A stretch of DNA of 59,690 nt, from contig NZ_FMTT01000037.1 in assembly GCF_900100345.1 (NCBI RefSeq), forward strand, positions 1 to 59,690, read 5' to 3'. Under the pieces are notes generated by a model. The model worked only from the letters and a program-made list of their open reading frames with translations. It made no database searches and was not told the origin of the DNA. Source of the stretch: Paenibacillus tianmuensis (GTDB lineage: Bacteria > Bacillota > Bacilli > Paenibacillales > NBRC-103111). Of the stretch, positions 24,828-33,576 are shown piece after piece (position 1 is the first letter of the stretch; each line of letters begins with the position of its first letter). The translations under genes and the position numbers were made by a program.

Positions 24828-25145
24828 ATGTCGCAATTCGAGAACGTCACCGCAGTGAAGAAAGCCAACATTTATTTCGACGGCAAAGTGACCAGCCGCA
24901 CGGTGATTTTTGCGGACGGAACGAAAAAAACGCTCGGCATTATGCTGCCCGGCGAGTATGAGTTCGGCACGGACACGAAGGAAATTATGGAGATTCAAGC
25001 GGGGGAGCTGAAGGTGCTGCTGCCCGGTGCCAGCGAATGGCTGGAAATTAACGGAACAGGCGAATTTACGGTGCCGGCAGGCGCCAAGTTCAAGCTGGAC
25101 GTCCGCACGGTGACGGACTACTGCTGCTCTTACATTAGCGAATAA
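24828..25145 (+). CDS. ppnP: Pyrimidine/purine nucleoside phosphorylase (DUF1255)
   Basis: 105 residues from ATG 24828. A small cupin-like beta barrel: [33 protein letters not shown], and the C-terminal [24 protein letters not shown] are diagnostic of PpnP (formerly YaiE). The E. coli enzyme phosphorolyses a wide range of nucleosides. It follows transketolase by about 100 bases, and its ribose-phosphate products would feed the same pathway. Confidence 0.9.
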   Translation: MSQFENVTAVKKANIYFDGKVTSRTVIFADGTKKTLGIMLPGEYEFGTDTKEIMEIQAGELKVLLPGASEWLEINGTGEFTVPAGAKFKLDVRTVTDYCCSYISE

Positions 25146-25153
25146 CGAAAAGC

Positions 25154-25209
25154 AAACCCCGCACGCCCGATCCGGTATTACGTACCGGATAGGCCGATGC
25201 GGGGTTTTT
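25154..25209. terminator. Bidirectional terminator
   Basis: AAACCCCGCA / TGCGGGGTTT stem with an inner CCGGTA-TTACG-TACCGG hairpin and T tract, between convergent ppnP and the dehydrogenase-PilZ gene. Confidence 0.85.
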
Positions 25210-25221
25210 GCAAATACGGAA

Positions 25222-26493
25222 TCAGGCTTGCGAAGCTTGCTCTTCCGAGCGGACGCGGATGTATTCCTCCAGCTTGAGCCGCACGTACGGCGGCAGTCCC
25301 GACAGCATGCAGCCGTAGCGGAACAGCCCGTTGTCCGGATCGATGCGGATGATGCGCGCCGTGATCGGCGGCAGGTCCGCTTCCTTCGGAAAGTGAAGCA
25401 CGATGAACATATCGCGGGCGAGCGGGAACGACGAGACGATGCGGATGCCGCTCTCCGACAGGTCGACCAGCGAGCCTTCGATCAGCTGCCCGGAGAAGGA
25501 GCCTTCCTGCTCCCATTGGTAGACGGATAAATGCAGCTTGATGTCGAGCCGAATGCGCGCGTTGCGGCGGCGTTCGGTCGTGACTTCGGGAGACTTGCCC
25601 CGGCTTCTGACCTGCATGTGCATCCAGTCCTCATAGCATTGGATGACTGAGCACAAATCGTTTTCTCCGAGGCCTTTGGCAAGGCCCATCTGGAACAGGC
25701 CCGTAGCGGTGCGGAGCATCGGCGAAGGCATCTGGAACCCGTCGGCCACGTCACCGGCGAGCAGCAAGTCTTTCAGCATGAGCTTGGTCGAGAACTGGTT
25801 GCTGAAATCGCGGCTTACGATTTTAGAGCCTTTCAGCTCGGCTTGTCTGCTGTTCGCGCCGCCGGCAAGGACGATGCTCAGGAAGCTTTCCGGATCGAGA
25901 CCGGCTTTGGTCACCATGGACAAGCCCTCCATCAGCCCGAGCACATTGATGCCGACCATCGTATTATGCGCAAGCTTCGCATAGGAGCCGGAGCCGCTTG
26001 GCCCCATGTAGACGATTTTGCTGCCCATCGCTTCGAAGACGTCGCGCTGCGCGTCCAGCGTTTCTTCCTGCCCGCCGACCATGAAGACGAGCGTGCCGTT
26101 TTCGGCCGCAGGCTTGCTGCCCGTTACCGGCGCGTCCAGGAAATCGACCAGATGCGAGGCCAACTCGTCGTAAATTTTGCGGCTCGTCGCGGGGGAGACC
26201 GTGCTGCAATCGATCACGGCTTGTCCGGGACGCAGGCTGTGAGCCAGTCCGTTCTCGCCGAACAAGCTGTCCAGAACGACCTGATCGTTGCTCAGCATGG
26301 TGACGATGACGTCCGCTTCTTTCGCGGCTTCGGCGGGGCTTGCCGCCTGTGCGGCGCCGAGGGCGACAAGCTCCTGCGCTTTGTCCGCCGTCCGGTTGTA
26401 AACGTTCACGCGAAAACCTTTTTGGATCAAATTGGCAGCCATAGGTTTGCCCATGGTACCCAGTCCGATAAACCCGACCGTTTTCATGTTCAT
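25222..26493 (-). CDS. 3-hydroxyisobutyrate dehydrogenase-family oxidoreductase fused to a PilZ c-di-GMP domain
   Basis: 423 residues in one uninterrupted frame. Residues 1-295 are a complete beta-hydroxyacid dehydrogenase: NAD(P)-binding GFIGLGTMGKPMA (7-19), substrate motif DAPVTGS (120-126), and catalytic Lys173 in GSGSYAKLAHNTMVG. Residues about 305-415 are a PilZ domain with both c-di-GMP motifs: RRxxxR as RRRNAR (308-313) and DxSxxG as DLSESG (344-349), followed by a GxxF-like basic strand. The join (MQVRSRGKSPEVTTE) is short. Family dehydrogenases are about 290 residues, so the PilZ part is an addition at the normal C-terminus. I infer c-di-GMP control of, or targeting by, the enzyme; the substrate is unknown. 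Confidence 0.9.
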   Translation of the reverse strand: MNMKTVGFIGLGTMGKPMAANLIQKGFRVNVYNRTADKAQELVALGAAQAASPAEAAKEADVIVTMLSNDQVVLDSLFGENGLAHSLRPGQAVIDCSTVSPATSRKIYDELASHLVDFLDAPVTGSKPAAENGTLVFMVGGQEETLDAQRDVFEAMGSKIVYMGPSGSGSYAKLAHNTMVGINVLGLMEGLSMVTKAGLDPESFLSIVLAGGANSRQAELKGSKIVSRDFSNQFSTKLMLKDLLLAGDVADGFQMPSPMLRTATGLFQMGLAKGLGENDLCSVIQCYEDWMHMQVRSRGKSPEVTTERRRNARIRLDIKLHLSVYQWEQEGSFSGQLIEGSLVDLSESGIRIVSSFPLARDMFIVLHFPKEADLPPITARIIRIDPDNGLFRYGCMLSGLPPYVRLKLEEYIRVRSEEQASQA

Positions 26494-26696
26494 CCATCAC
26501 CTCTCGCCTGTATTTTAACATTTTGCTAGTAAGCTGTGAATTGTTCTCTTGCGTTTCGGTTAGAAAGTAAAGTATTCTATACACTATAGGAATTTAATGT
26601 GTTACCGTACGACCAAAGCTTCGATTCGAAGCAAGGACAAGTCTTGCCCGCATGTCACAGAGAAAAAAACGAACCGGACGGGAGGATGTATTTGGA

Positions 26697-28052
26697 ATGG
26701 GAGCTAAACTTCGTTTTGATTACAGCAAGGCTTTTGGTTTCATTCAGCAGCACGAGGTGGATTACTTGGCGGGTGCCGTAGCCGCCGCGCACAATCAATT
26801 GCACGACAAAACCGGCGCCGGGAACGATTATCTCGGTTGGATCGATCTCCCGGTCAATTACGATAAAGAAGAATTCGCCCGCATCCAGCAGGCGGCCAAG
26901 CGCATTCAATCGAATTCCGACGCGCTTGTCGTCATCGGCATCGGGGGCTCCTATCTGGGGGCCAGAGCGGCGATCGAGATGCTGTCCCACAGCTTCTACA
27001 ATCTGCTGCCGAAGGACAAGCGCAAGACGCCGGAAATCTACTTCGTCGGCCAGAACATCAGCTCCACTTACGTGACGCATCTGCTGCAGCTGCTTGAAGG
27101 CAAGGACATTTCCGTCAACGTGATCTCCAAATCCGGCACGACGACGGAGCCTGCCATCGCTTTCCGGATTTTCCGCGAGCTGCTTGAGCGGAAGTACGGT
27201 AAAGAAGGGGCGCGCGAACGCATCTATGCGACGACGGATCAGGCGAAGGGCGCGCTGAAAAAGCTGGCGACCGAGGAACGCTACGAAACGTTCGTCATCC
27301 CGGACGATGTGGGCGGCCGCTACTCTGTGTTGACCGCCGTCGGCCTGCTGCCGATCGCCACGGCTGGCGTGGACATCGAAGCGATGATGCAGGGCGCCGC
27401 GGACGCGCGTGAGACTTACTCCAATCCGAACCTGAAGGAGAACGAAGCCTACCAGTACGCTGCGGTTCGCAATGCACTGTACCGTAAGGGTAAAACGACG
27501 GAAATTCTCGTCAACTACGAGCCGGCGCTGCACTACGTCTCCGAATGGTGGAAGCAGCTGTACGGCGAGAGTGAAGGCAAGGACAACAAAGGCATTTACC
27601 CGTCTTCGGTCGATTTTTCCACGGACCTGCATTCCATGGGTCAATTCGTTCAGGAAGGCTCGCGCAACTTGTTCGAGACCGTTATCCAAGTCGAGCAGGT
27701 GTCGGAGCATATCGCCATCGGCACCGATCCGCAAGATCTGGACGGCTTGAACTTCCTGAGCGGACAAACGATGGATTTCGTCAATAAAAAGGCGTTCGAG
27801 GGCACCATGCTTGCGCATACGGACGGCGGAGTGCCGAACCTGATCGTCACGCTGCCCGATCTGTCACCTTATACATTCGGTTACATGGTTTATTTCTTTG
27901 AAAAAGCCTGCGGCATCAGCGGTTACCTGCTGGGCGTGAACCCGTTCGATCAACCGGGCGTGGAGGCATATAAGAAAAACATGTTCGCACTGCTCGGCAA
28001 ACCGGGCTACGAGAAAGAAAAGGCTGCGCTCGAGGCCAGATTGTCGAAGTAA
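26697..28052 (+). CDS. pgi: Glucose-6-phosphate isomerase
   Basis: 451 residues from ATG 26697 (GGGAGGA 11 bases upstream), as long as B. subtilis Pgi. Interconverts glucose 6-phosphate and fructose 6-phosphate. Seen: [35 protein letters not shown] (phosphate-binding), and [19 protein letters not shown]. An in-frame ATG at 26652 would add 15 residues but has no binding site. Confidence 0.95.
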   Translation: MGAKLRFDYSKAFGFIQQHEVDYLAGAVAAAHNQLHDKTGAGNDYLGWIDLPVNYDKEEFARIQQAAKRIQSNSDALVVIGIGGSYLGARAAIEMLSHSFYNLLPKDKRKTPEIYFVGQNISSTYVTHLLQLLEGKDISVNVISKSGTTTEPAIAFRIFRELLERKYGKEGARERIYATTDQAKGALKKLATEERYETFVIPDDVGGRYSVLTAVGLLPIATAGVDIEAMMQGAADARETYSNPNLKENEAYQYAAVRNALYRKGKTTEILVNYEPALHYVSEWWKQLYGESEGKDNKGIYPSSVDFSTDLHSMGQFVQEGSRNLFETVIQVEQVSEHIAIGTDPQDLDGLNFLSGQTMDFVNKKAFEGTMLAHTDGGVPNLIVTLPDLSPYTFGYMVYFFEKACGISGYLLGVNPFDQPGVEAYKKNMFALLGKPGYEKEKAALEARLSK

Positions 28053-28065
28053 CTCGCAGCGCGCG

Positions 28066-28103
28066 GAAAAAGCGGTTCATCCCCCGGGATGGCTGCTTTT
28101 TTT
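28066..28103 (+). terminator. Terminator after pgi
   Basis: AGCGGTTCATCCC / GGGATGGCTGCT with mismatches, followed by seven T. Confidence 0.8.
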
Positions 28104-28169
28104 GCAGGCATCCCGGCCGCCGGATGTTCCAGAGGCTACGGCCTGATAAGGAGGCGCCAGGAAACGTCC

Positions 28170-28808
28170 ATGTTAACGCGGTACAGAACGGTTAAGCGAT
28201 TCGGCTCGGCGGAGATCGTCATTAAGAAATCCCGGTTTATCGGGTTTGCGAAGCCCGTTGAGACCGAGGAAGAAGCCGTTGCTTTCATCGAAAGCATGAA
28301 GAAGGAGCATTGGTCCGCCACGCATAACTGCTCGGCTTACATGATCGGAGAACGCGACGAAATTCAGAAAGCGTCCGACGACGGGGAGCCGAGCGGGACG
28401 GCGGGGAAGCCGATCCTCGAAGTGATTAAAAATCAAGGCCTGAAAAACGTCGTCGTCGTCGTGACCCGTTATTTCGGGGGCATTATGTTAGGGGCGGGCG
28501 GCTTGATTCGCGCCTACACCGACGGGGCGGTCACCGGGCTTGCCGCGGCGGAGCAAGTGTACAAGGTGCTTCACCGGGAAGTGCTGGTGGAGGTCGATTA
28601 TACGTGGCTTGGCAAGGTTGAGAACGAGCTGCGGAACCGCGGTATGATGATGGGCGAGACCGTTTTCACCGATAAGGTGACGCTGAGCTGCCTGCCTTTC
28701 GTTGAGGAAGCGGATACATTTGCCGCGTGGATGACGGACTTGACTCAGGGTCAAGGGACGATCATCCATGGAGAAGAACGTTACGTAGAGCATGCCGAGC
28801 TTCCGTGA
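28170..28808 (+). CDS. YigZ/IMPACT family protein
   Basis: 212 residues from ATG 28170. An N-terminal UPF0029/IMPACT domain (HNCSAYMIGERDEIQKASDD, GEPSGTAGKPILEVI, VVVTRYFGGIMLGAGGLIRA) and a C-terminal DUF1949 domain (about 135-210). It is the counterpart of B. subtilis YvyE. The family is linked to translation factor regulation through its eukaryotic relative; the bacterial role is unsettled. Confidence 0.88.
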   Translation: MLTRYRTVKRFGSAEIVIKKSRFIGFAKPVETEEEAVAFIESMKKEHWSATHNCSAYMIGERDEIQKASDDGEPSGTAGKPILEVIKNQGLKNVVVVVTRYFGGIMLGAGGLIRAYTDGAVTGLAAAEQVYKVLHREVLVEVDYTWLGKVENELRNRGMMMGETVFTDKVTLSCLPFVEEADTFAAWMTDLTQGQGTIIHGEERYVEHAELP

Positions 28809-28861
28809 AGCGGAAGCCGGCGGCTTTTAGTATAAATCACGCATAGAAATGAGGGAGGCAC

Positions 28862-29467
28862 TTGGCAAGAAAAGCAGTTGCACAAGAACTAAGTCGGACG
28901 CGCATTTTGGAAGAAGCGCGGCAGCTTTTTATCGAACAGGGTTATCATGCTTTAACCATGCGAAGCATCGCAAAGTCGATGGGTTATAGCCACGGAGCAT
29001 TGTATTACCACTTCAGCGAAAAAGCGGAGCTGTTCTATGCGCTGGTCAACGAGGATTTCAAAATGCTGCTGGAGCGCCAAAAAGACATGCTGAACCGGTC
29101 CCGTCTCGGGGATATCGGACAGCTGGAGAAGCTGATGCTGGAGTTCATCCGCTTCGGGCTCGACAATCCGCATCATTACGAGATTATGTTCATGATCAAA
29201 GACCCGGAGCTGCTGCGGTACTCCCGGGAAGAGCAATCGCAATGCCTTGATCTGTTTGCCGCGGTCGTCCGGTCCGTCGTCTCCCGTCAGCCGGGGAACG
29301 AGAAGAAAATGCACAGCTTGCCCTGGAGCTTGTTTATGTCCATACACGGCTTCATCTCGTATAACATTCATTACAACCAAGCGTACCAAGATGTTCGAAA
29401 GCTGGCAGAACAGCACGTCAAATATTTGTGCGAAGGACTTCAGGATAAGACGTTACCGAATCGGTAA
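28862..29467 (+). CDS. TetR-family transcriptional regulator
   Basis: 201 residues from TTG 28862 with GGGAGG close upstream. N-terminal HTH: RTRILEEARQLFIEQGYHAL, then MRSIAKSMGYSHGALYYHF. The C-terminal ligand domain resembles the TetR_C group found with WHG/FadR-like regulators. No obvious target is adjacent; the yigZ gene lies 53 bases upstream on the same strand. Confidence 0.88.
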   Translation: MARKAVAQELSRTRILEEARQLFIEQGYHALTMRSIAKSMGYSHGALYYHFSEKAELFYALVNEDFKMLLERQKDMLNRSRLGDIGQLEKLMLEFIRFGLDNPHHYEIMFMIKDPELLRYSREEQSQCLDLFAAVVRSVVSRQPGNEKKMHSLPWSLFMSIHGFISYNIHYNQAYQDVRKLAEQHVKYLCEGLQDKTLPNR

Positions 29468-29519
29468 ATTTTTTTCAGCCTAATGCTTCATTACACTAAT
29501 GCGTTATCGCTTCCTCGCT

Positions 29520-29921
29520 TTATCCACGAATGAATATTACAAGGCAAGAGCGTTCGCGGGGCCCGTCAAATTCGCAGAAATAAATGCCTTGCCAGCGGCC
29601 CAGTACCAATCGCGAGCTGGCCACAAGCACGGTTTGGGAGGAGCCCGTCGTTATCGCCTTCAGATGCGAGGCGGTGTTCCCCTCGGCATGACGGTACTTC
29701 GGATGCGTCCAAGGGTATACTTCATCAAGCCGCATTAGCACGTCGTGACGGACATCGGGGTCCGCATTTTCTTGAATGGTGATGCCGGCCGTCGTATGGG
29801 GACAGTAGATGACGGCAAGTCCCTCTTCCAGTTGTTCCTGCTTCAGCAGATCGTGAATCAGACGGGTAATTTCGATCATTTCGTCGCGCTGCTTCGTATG
29901 TAGATGAAGCGTGTGAATCAT
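29520..29921 (-). CDS. YjbQ-family protein (UPF0047, secondary thiamine-phosphate synthase)
   Basis: 133 residues from ATG 29919-29921 with AAGGAGG 6 bases upstream. Family signature: YCPHTTAGITIQENADPDV, then HAEGNTASHLKA and LGRWQGIYFCEFDGPRER. Members rescue thiamine phosphate synthase mutants weakly in E. coli; the natural role is unclear. It is convergent with the TetR gene and divergent from the DUF1128 gene. Confidence 0.9.
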   Translation of the reverse strand: MIHTLHLHTKQRDEMIEITRLIHDLLKQEQLEEGLAVIYCPHTTAGITIQENADPDVRHDVLMRLDEVYPWTHPKYRHAEGNTASHLKAITTGSSQTVLVASSRLVLGRWQGIYFCEFDGPRERSCLVIFIRG

Positions 29922-30047
29922 GACAAAACCTCCTTCGGTTTTTGTTCGGGGATGCAGGTCAGTCACCATTATATTGCACCGGGCGTCCCCCTACAAAACA
30001 TGGTACAATGGAAGGGAGAACGAAAGGCGCACGAAAGGGTGACCCTG

Positions 30048-30272
30048 ATGAATTTAACGACGAACACGTTTGAAAACACGGAATTTATGATTGAAGAAAT
30101 TAAGAAAAAGCTGCGGATGGCTTCCGGCGCCGCGCTGAAGGCTACCCAGCTCAATGACGAGCAGTACGAAGAGCTGCGCGACATTTATGAGATGGTTGCC
30201 GGGAAGAATCAATTCAGCATCAGCGAAATCGAAGCGATTACAACGGAGCTTGGCCGTCTGCGCCGAGGCTGA
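30048..30272 (+). CDS. DUF1128 family protein (YfkK-like)
   Basis: 74 residues from ATG 30048 with AAGGGTGA upstream. EFMIEEIKKKLRMASGAALK, then YEELRDIYEMVAGKNQFSIS and EIEAITTELGRLRR, closely follow B. subtilis YfkK (DUF1128), a small helical cytoplasmic protein of unknown function. Confidence 0.88.
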   Translation: MNLTTNTFENTEFMIEEIKKKLRMASGAALKATQLNDEQYEELRDIYEMVAGKNQFSISEIEAITTELGRLRRG

Positions 30273-30435
30273 CCGGAGCGGTGGCACTTGCAAATGCAGG
30301 ACAGGACGAAGGCACATCTTGTTTGGACGGCGGGGCATTTATACAAGCAGCCCCGGTGTCCATTCCGTACTATATAGCGTTATACCCAATCTATTAGGGC
30401 CACGGCCCGACGCTACTATTCGGAGGTGTGCGCAT

Positions 30436-30720
30436 ATGCCAAAAGCAGTCAGCAAGCAGGATGTCGCCAAGCTGGTAGGCAAGCAGATTTATGCGGTCAA
30501 GAAAGACGGAACGATTGTAGAGGGCAAGTTGCTGCGCGTGAATGGTAACAAATTGCTGGTTTCCACCCGTAATGGCAAGCAGGTGAAAACGTCAGCGATC
30601 CTTCCACTCGTTCTGTTCGATTTGCTCGCTATTGGAACTTCCCCATTCGCTTTCGGCGGCTTCAGCCCGTTCGGCTTTGGCGGCTTCAGCCCGTTTGGGT
30701 TTGGTGGAGGTTTCTTTTAA
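30436..30720 (+). CDS. Small LSM-like barrel protein with Gly/Phe repeat tail
   Basis: 94 residues from ATG 30436 with CGGAGGTG 7 bases upstream. Residues about 10-52 look like an SH3/LSM-type small beta barrel (VGKQIYAVKKDGTIVEGKLL, VNGNKLLVST). A conserved hydrophobic block (AILPLVLFDLLAI) and three GGFSPFGF-type repeats follow. A paralogue lies at 53207-53461. Family not recognised; spore coat proteins often have such Gly/Phe tails, but that is only a suggestion. Confidence 0.7.
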   Translation: MPKAVSKQDVAKLVGKQIYAVKKDGTIVEGKLLRVNGNKLLVSTRNGKQVKTSAILPLVLFDLLAIGTSPFAFGGFSPFGFGGFSPFGFGGGFF

Positions 30721-30750
30721 GACGTCCGCAGAAGATGCGCGGTCCATGTG

Positions 30751-30795
30751 AAAAATCCCGTTCTGTGCGGTTATCCGCTGCAGGACGGGATTTTT
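30751..30795. terminator. Bidirectional terminator
   Basis: AAAAATCCCG (30751-30760) pairs with CGGGATTTTT (30786-30795), with inner pairing, between the LSM-like gene and cydS. Confidence 0.88.
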
Positions 30796-30810
30796 GACTT
30801 GGTCCGGGAG

Positions 30811-30915
30811 CTACTTAAACCCTTTGTCTTGAGATTTGCCGCTCCAGATGAACATGAACGCAAGCGAGGCCGCCACAATAAGGGGCGGGAGGTACATCAT
30901 CATGAAATGCTCCAT
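30811..30915 (-). CDS. cydS: Cytochrome bd small subunit CydS-like peptide
   Basis: 34 residues from ATG 30913-30915: MEHFMMMYLPPLIVAASLAF, then a short polar tail (SGKSQDKGFK). One membrane helix with a short cytoplasmic end is the layout of CydS, the third subunit found in the Geobacillus bd oxidase structure. It starts 7 bases after the cydB stop, in the same operon, with AAGGATG upstream. Homology is inferred from position, size and topology. Confidence 0.75.
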   Translation of the reverse strand: MEHFMMMYLPPLIVAASLAFMFIWSGKSQDKGFK

Positions 30916-30921
30916 GAAACT

Positions 30922-31941
30922 TCATCCTTTCTTCTGGCCTTGAACATAGCCGGCATCGAACAGGAACAGCCGCAACAGCAGCCACATGGACGGGATCAGC
31001 ACGAGCAAGCCGGCGATAAAAGCGATGACGAGCGTAAGAGCCATCGTTTCGTTCGTGAACCCGCCGTAGATGTTAATGTACGGGTATAACACATAAGGCA
31101 GATGCGCTGCTCCATACCCGTAGAAGGCGAAGGCAAATTGCAGTATGACGAGGACGAACGCCCATCCGTAATTTCGGCGCTTCCAGATGAAATAGACGGC
31201 AATCAGGAAACACAGGAAGGAAGCAGCAAACATCCAGTACAGGTCGAGCATGTTCTCGAAATGCCGTGGATTTTGGGCTCTGATGCCGAGGAACACCAGA
31301 AAGCTCGACAGGATGGTCGGGCCGCTCCAGAGCAGGGCATAGCCGCGCACAACCTCCAGCGCGTTCCCGTCTCTTGCTTTCGCCGCGTAGTATGTCAGGA
31401 ACATCGCGGAGATGTACAGCACACTGACGATGGCCAGCAGTACGACGCTCCACGAATAGGGACTTGCGAGCAGCTTGGGCCATAGAAACAGTACTTCGCC
31501 GCCGCGCTCTTCGATAAAGCCGCCTTCCGAGATGGTCAGCACCGTCGAGAGCGAAGCGGGGATCAGCAGCCCCGTCGCTCCGTACAAGAGCATGTACCCG
31601 CGGTTTTCTTTGCTGCCGTAGGTGCTGAATGCATAATACGAGCCGCGCAGGGCGAGCAGAATGACCGCCACGCTGCCCGGGATCAGCAGCGCCGTGCCGT
31701 AGTAGTAGGCCGTGTGCGGGAAGAAGCCGACAATTCCGACGACGAAGAAGATCAGGAAAACGTTCGTTACTTCCCACACCGGGGACAGGTAACGTTGAAT
31801 GATCTTATGAATTTTATTTTGTTGCCTAGTGATGAGGCTGTAGTAGCTGAAAAATCCGGCGCCGAAATCGATGGAGGCGACGATGAGATAGCCATACAGA
31901 AACGTCCACAGGACGGTAATACCGAGCAGCTCGTAGCTCAT
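30922..31941 (-). CDS. cydB: Cytochrome bd ubiquinol/menaquinol oxidase subunit II
   Basis: 339 residues, eight or nine membrane helices, beginning LLGITVLWTFLYGYLIVASI, with FGAGFFSYYSLITRQQNK after the first helix as in Bacillus CydB. Subunit II supports the haem-bearing subunit I. The ATG overlaps the cydA stop (ATGA), so translation is coupled, and AGGAGG lies 9 bases upstream inside cydA. Confidence 0.93.
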   Translation of the reverse strand: MSYELLGITVLWTFLYGYLIVASIDFGAGFFSYYSLITRQQNKIHKIIQRYLSPVWEVTNVFLIFFVVGIVGFFPHTAYYYGTALLIPGSVAVILLALRGSYYAFSTYGSKENRGYMLLYGATGLLIPASLSTVLTISEGGFIEERGGEVLFLWPKLLASPYSWSVVLLAIVSVLYISAMFLTYYAAKARDGNALEVVRGYALLWSGPTILSSFLVFLGIRAQNPRHFENMLDLYWMFAASFLCFLIAVYFIWKRRNYGWAFVLVILQFAFAFYGYGAAHLPYVLYPYINIYGGFTNETMALTLVIAFIAGLLVLIPSMWLLLRLFLFDAGYVQGQKKG

Positions 31942-33284
31942 AAACGGCGGCCTCCTTTCTCGATACCGAGCGTGATCATTTCCTCAAAGACGTCATGCTT
32001 GCGGAACAGCTTGCCAAGCACGCGTACGACCGTGAAGCCGAGCAGCAGATAGAGGAAACAGAACAAGATGAGTATCATATCGACATGGTCCGACGTGGTG
32101 GCTGCATCGGATACTTTCATGAAGCCGCGCAGGATCCAAGGCTGCCGCCCCAGCTCCGCGAAAAACCAGCCGACCTCGATGGTCAGCATCGCGAGCGGGC
32201 CCGCGACGACAATCATGCGCAGCAGCCAGCGCGGCGCTTCCGACGTTCGGCTGAGTCGGCGCCGGAACAAGTAAAGGAGGCCGACGAGCACCAGAAACAT
32301 GCCACTGGCGATTTTGAAATTGAACAGGTAGTGAATCACAAGCGGCGGCCATTCATCCTTTGGAAATTCATTCAGGCCGATCACTTTGCCCGCCGGATCG
32401 TTGTGCGCGAGCACGCTGAGCATATACGGAATGGAGATGCCGTATATGACTTCATTATTTTCGTCCAAAGCCCCACCGAGAATAAGCGGCGCATGAGTCT
32501 CGGTCTCGAAATGCCATTCGGCCGCAGCAAGCTTCTCCGGCTGATACTTGGCCAGAAACTTGCCGGACAAGTCACCGATGGCTGCGGTACTGATTGCAAA
32601 CACGAACGCGGTTGTCATCGTCAGCTTCAGCGCTTTTTTGTGATAGACGTGATCTTTGCCGCGCAGCAGCTCCCAGGCGGCGATAGTGGCAAGAATCAAG
32701 GCGCTTGTCGTGTAAGACGAAGCGAGCACGTGAGATACTTTCGTCGGCGTCGCCGGGTTGAACATGGCAACCAGCGGCTGCAGGTTCTTGATGACGCCAT
32801 TCTCCAAGGTAAATCCGCGCGGCGTATTCATAAACGCGTTAAGCGTCGTGATGAAGAAGGCGGAAGCGGACGACCCGATCACGATCGGGATCATCAGCAG
32901 CAGGTGGGTCGTCTTCTTTTTGAACCGGTCCCACGTATATAGGTAGATACCAAGGAAAATCGCCTCGACAAAGAAGGCGAACGTCTCCAGAAATAGCGGC
33001 AGCGCAATCGCCTGCCCGGCGATCTTCATAAAGCTCGGCCACAGCAGACTGAGCTGGAGGCCGATAGCGGTTCCCGTGACGACGCCTACGGCGACCGTGA
33101 TGACGAAGCCGCGCGTCCAGCGGCGGGCCAGCAGCAAGTAGTGCGGATCGTTCGTTCGGATGCCGCGCCATTCGGCAAGCGCGATCATGACCGGAACGCC
33201 GACGCCGATCGTAGCGAAGATGATGTGGAACGACAATGTCAACTCGGTAAGCATTCGGCTGAAAAGCACCGGATCGTATTGCAT
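31938..33284 (-). CDS. cydA: Cytochrome bd oxidase subunit I
   Basis: 448 residues. Holds haems b558, b595 and d and oxidises quinol to reduce oxygen. Seen: axial His20 in LTLSFHIIFATIGVG, conserved acids in ETFAFFVEAIFLGIYLY, and the GRQPW motif in ELGRQPWILRGFMK. The Q-loop is the short type expected for Bacillota. AAGGAG upstream. First structural gene of cydA-cydB-cydS; no cydCD is in the window. Confidence 0.95.
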   Translation of the reverse strand: MQYDPVLFSRMLTELTLSFHIIFATIGVGVPVMIALAEWRGIRTNDPHYLLLARRWTRGFVITVAVGVVTGTAIGLQLSLLWPSFMKIAGQAIALPLFLETFAFFVEAIFLGIYLYTWDRFKKKTTHLLLMIPIVIGSSASAFFITTLNAFMNTPRGFTLENGVIKNLQPLVAMFNPATPTKVSHVLASSYTTSALILATIAAWELLRGKDHVYHKKALKLTMTTAFVFAISTAAIGDLSGKFLAKYQPEKLAAAEWHFETETHAPLILGGALDENNEVIYGISIPYMLSVLAHNDPAGKVIGLNEFPKDEWPPLVIHYLFNFKIASGMFLVLVGLLYLFRRRLSRTSEAPRWLLRMIVVAGPLAMLTIEVGWFFAELGRQPWILRGFMKVSDAATTSDHVDMILILFCFLYLLLGFTVVRVLGKLFRKHDVFEEMITLGIEKGGRRL

Positions 33285-33320
33285 ATGAAGCTCATCTCCT
33301 TCAGGCGTAGCCGGATTGAT

Positions 33321-33419
33321 TTAAGCGAACAATCTCCTGAGAAAAGCAAGCAGCATGATGAACCCGACGATGAACATAAGGATCATCAGACGCTTTTCAT
33401 GCTTTTTGTAAGGCTCCAA
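33321..33419 (-). CDS. Possible 32-residue membrane peptide upstream of cydA
   Basis: From TTG 33417-33419 with AGGAGAGG 9 bases upstream. A basic N-terminus (EPYKKHEKR), then a single hydrophobic helix (LMILMFIVGFIMLLAFL) and RRLFA. It sits between the Rex-like site and cydA, on the same strand, 36 bases before the cydA start. Coding is supported only by the binding site and composition. Confidence 0.45.
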   Translation of the reverse strand: MEPYKKHEKRLMILMFIVGFIMLLAFLRRLFA

Positions 33420-33484
33420 TGGATCATCACCTCTCCTAAGAAACATGAAACAAAAGGGTCCTTGATTCAATCTTGCCCCATTAC

Positions 33485-33502
33485 ATGTGATTCTTTTCAC
33501 AA
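33485..33502. promoter_or_regulatory. Candidate Rex operator of the cyd operon
   Basis: ATGTGAT-TCTT-TTCACAA matches the Rex consensus TTGTGAA-N4-TTCACAA at 12 of 14 arm positions. Rex represses cyd genes at low NADH/NAD+ in Bacillus and relatives. It lies about 200 bases before cydA and 66 before the short membrane peptide. Confidence 0.65.
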
Positions 33503-33576
33503 AATTTTGGTGAACTGTTGAAAAGTATGGCATCTTGATGAAGGGTGGAAGTGCGGCGAGGAAAATAGGAGGGCGG

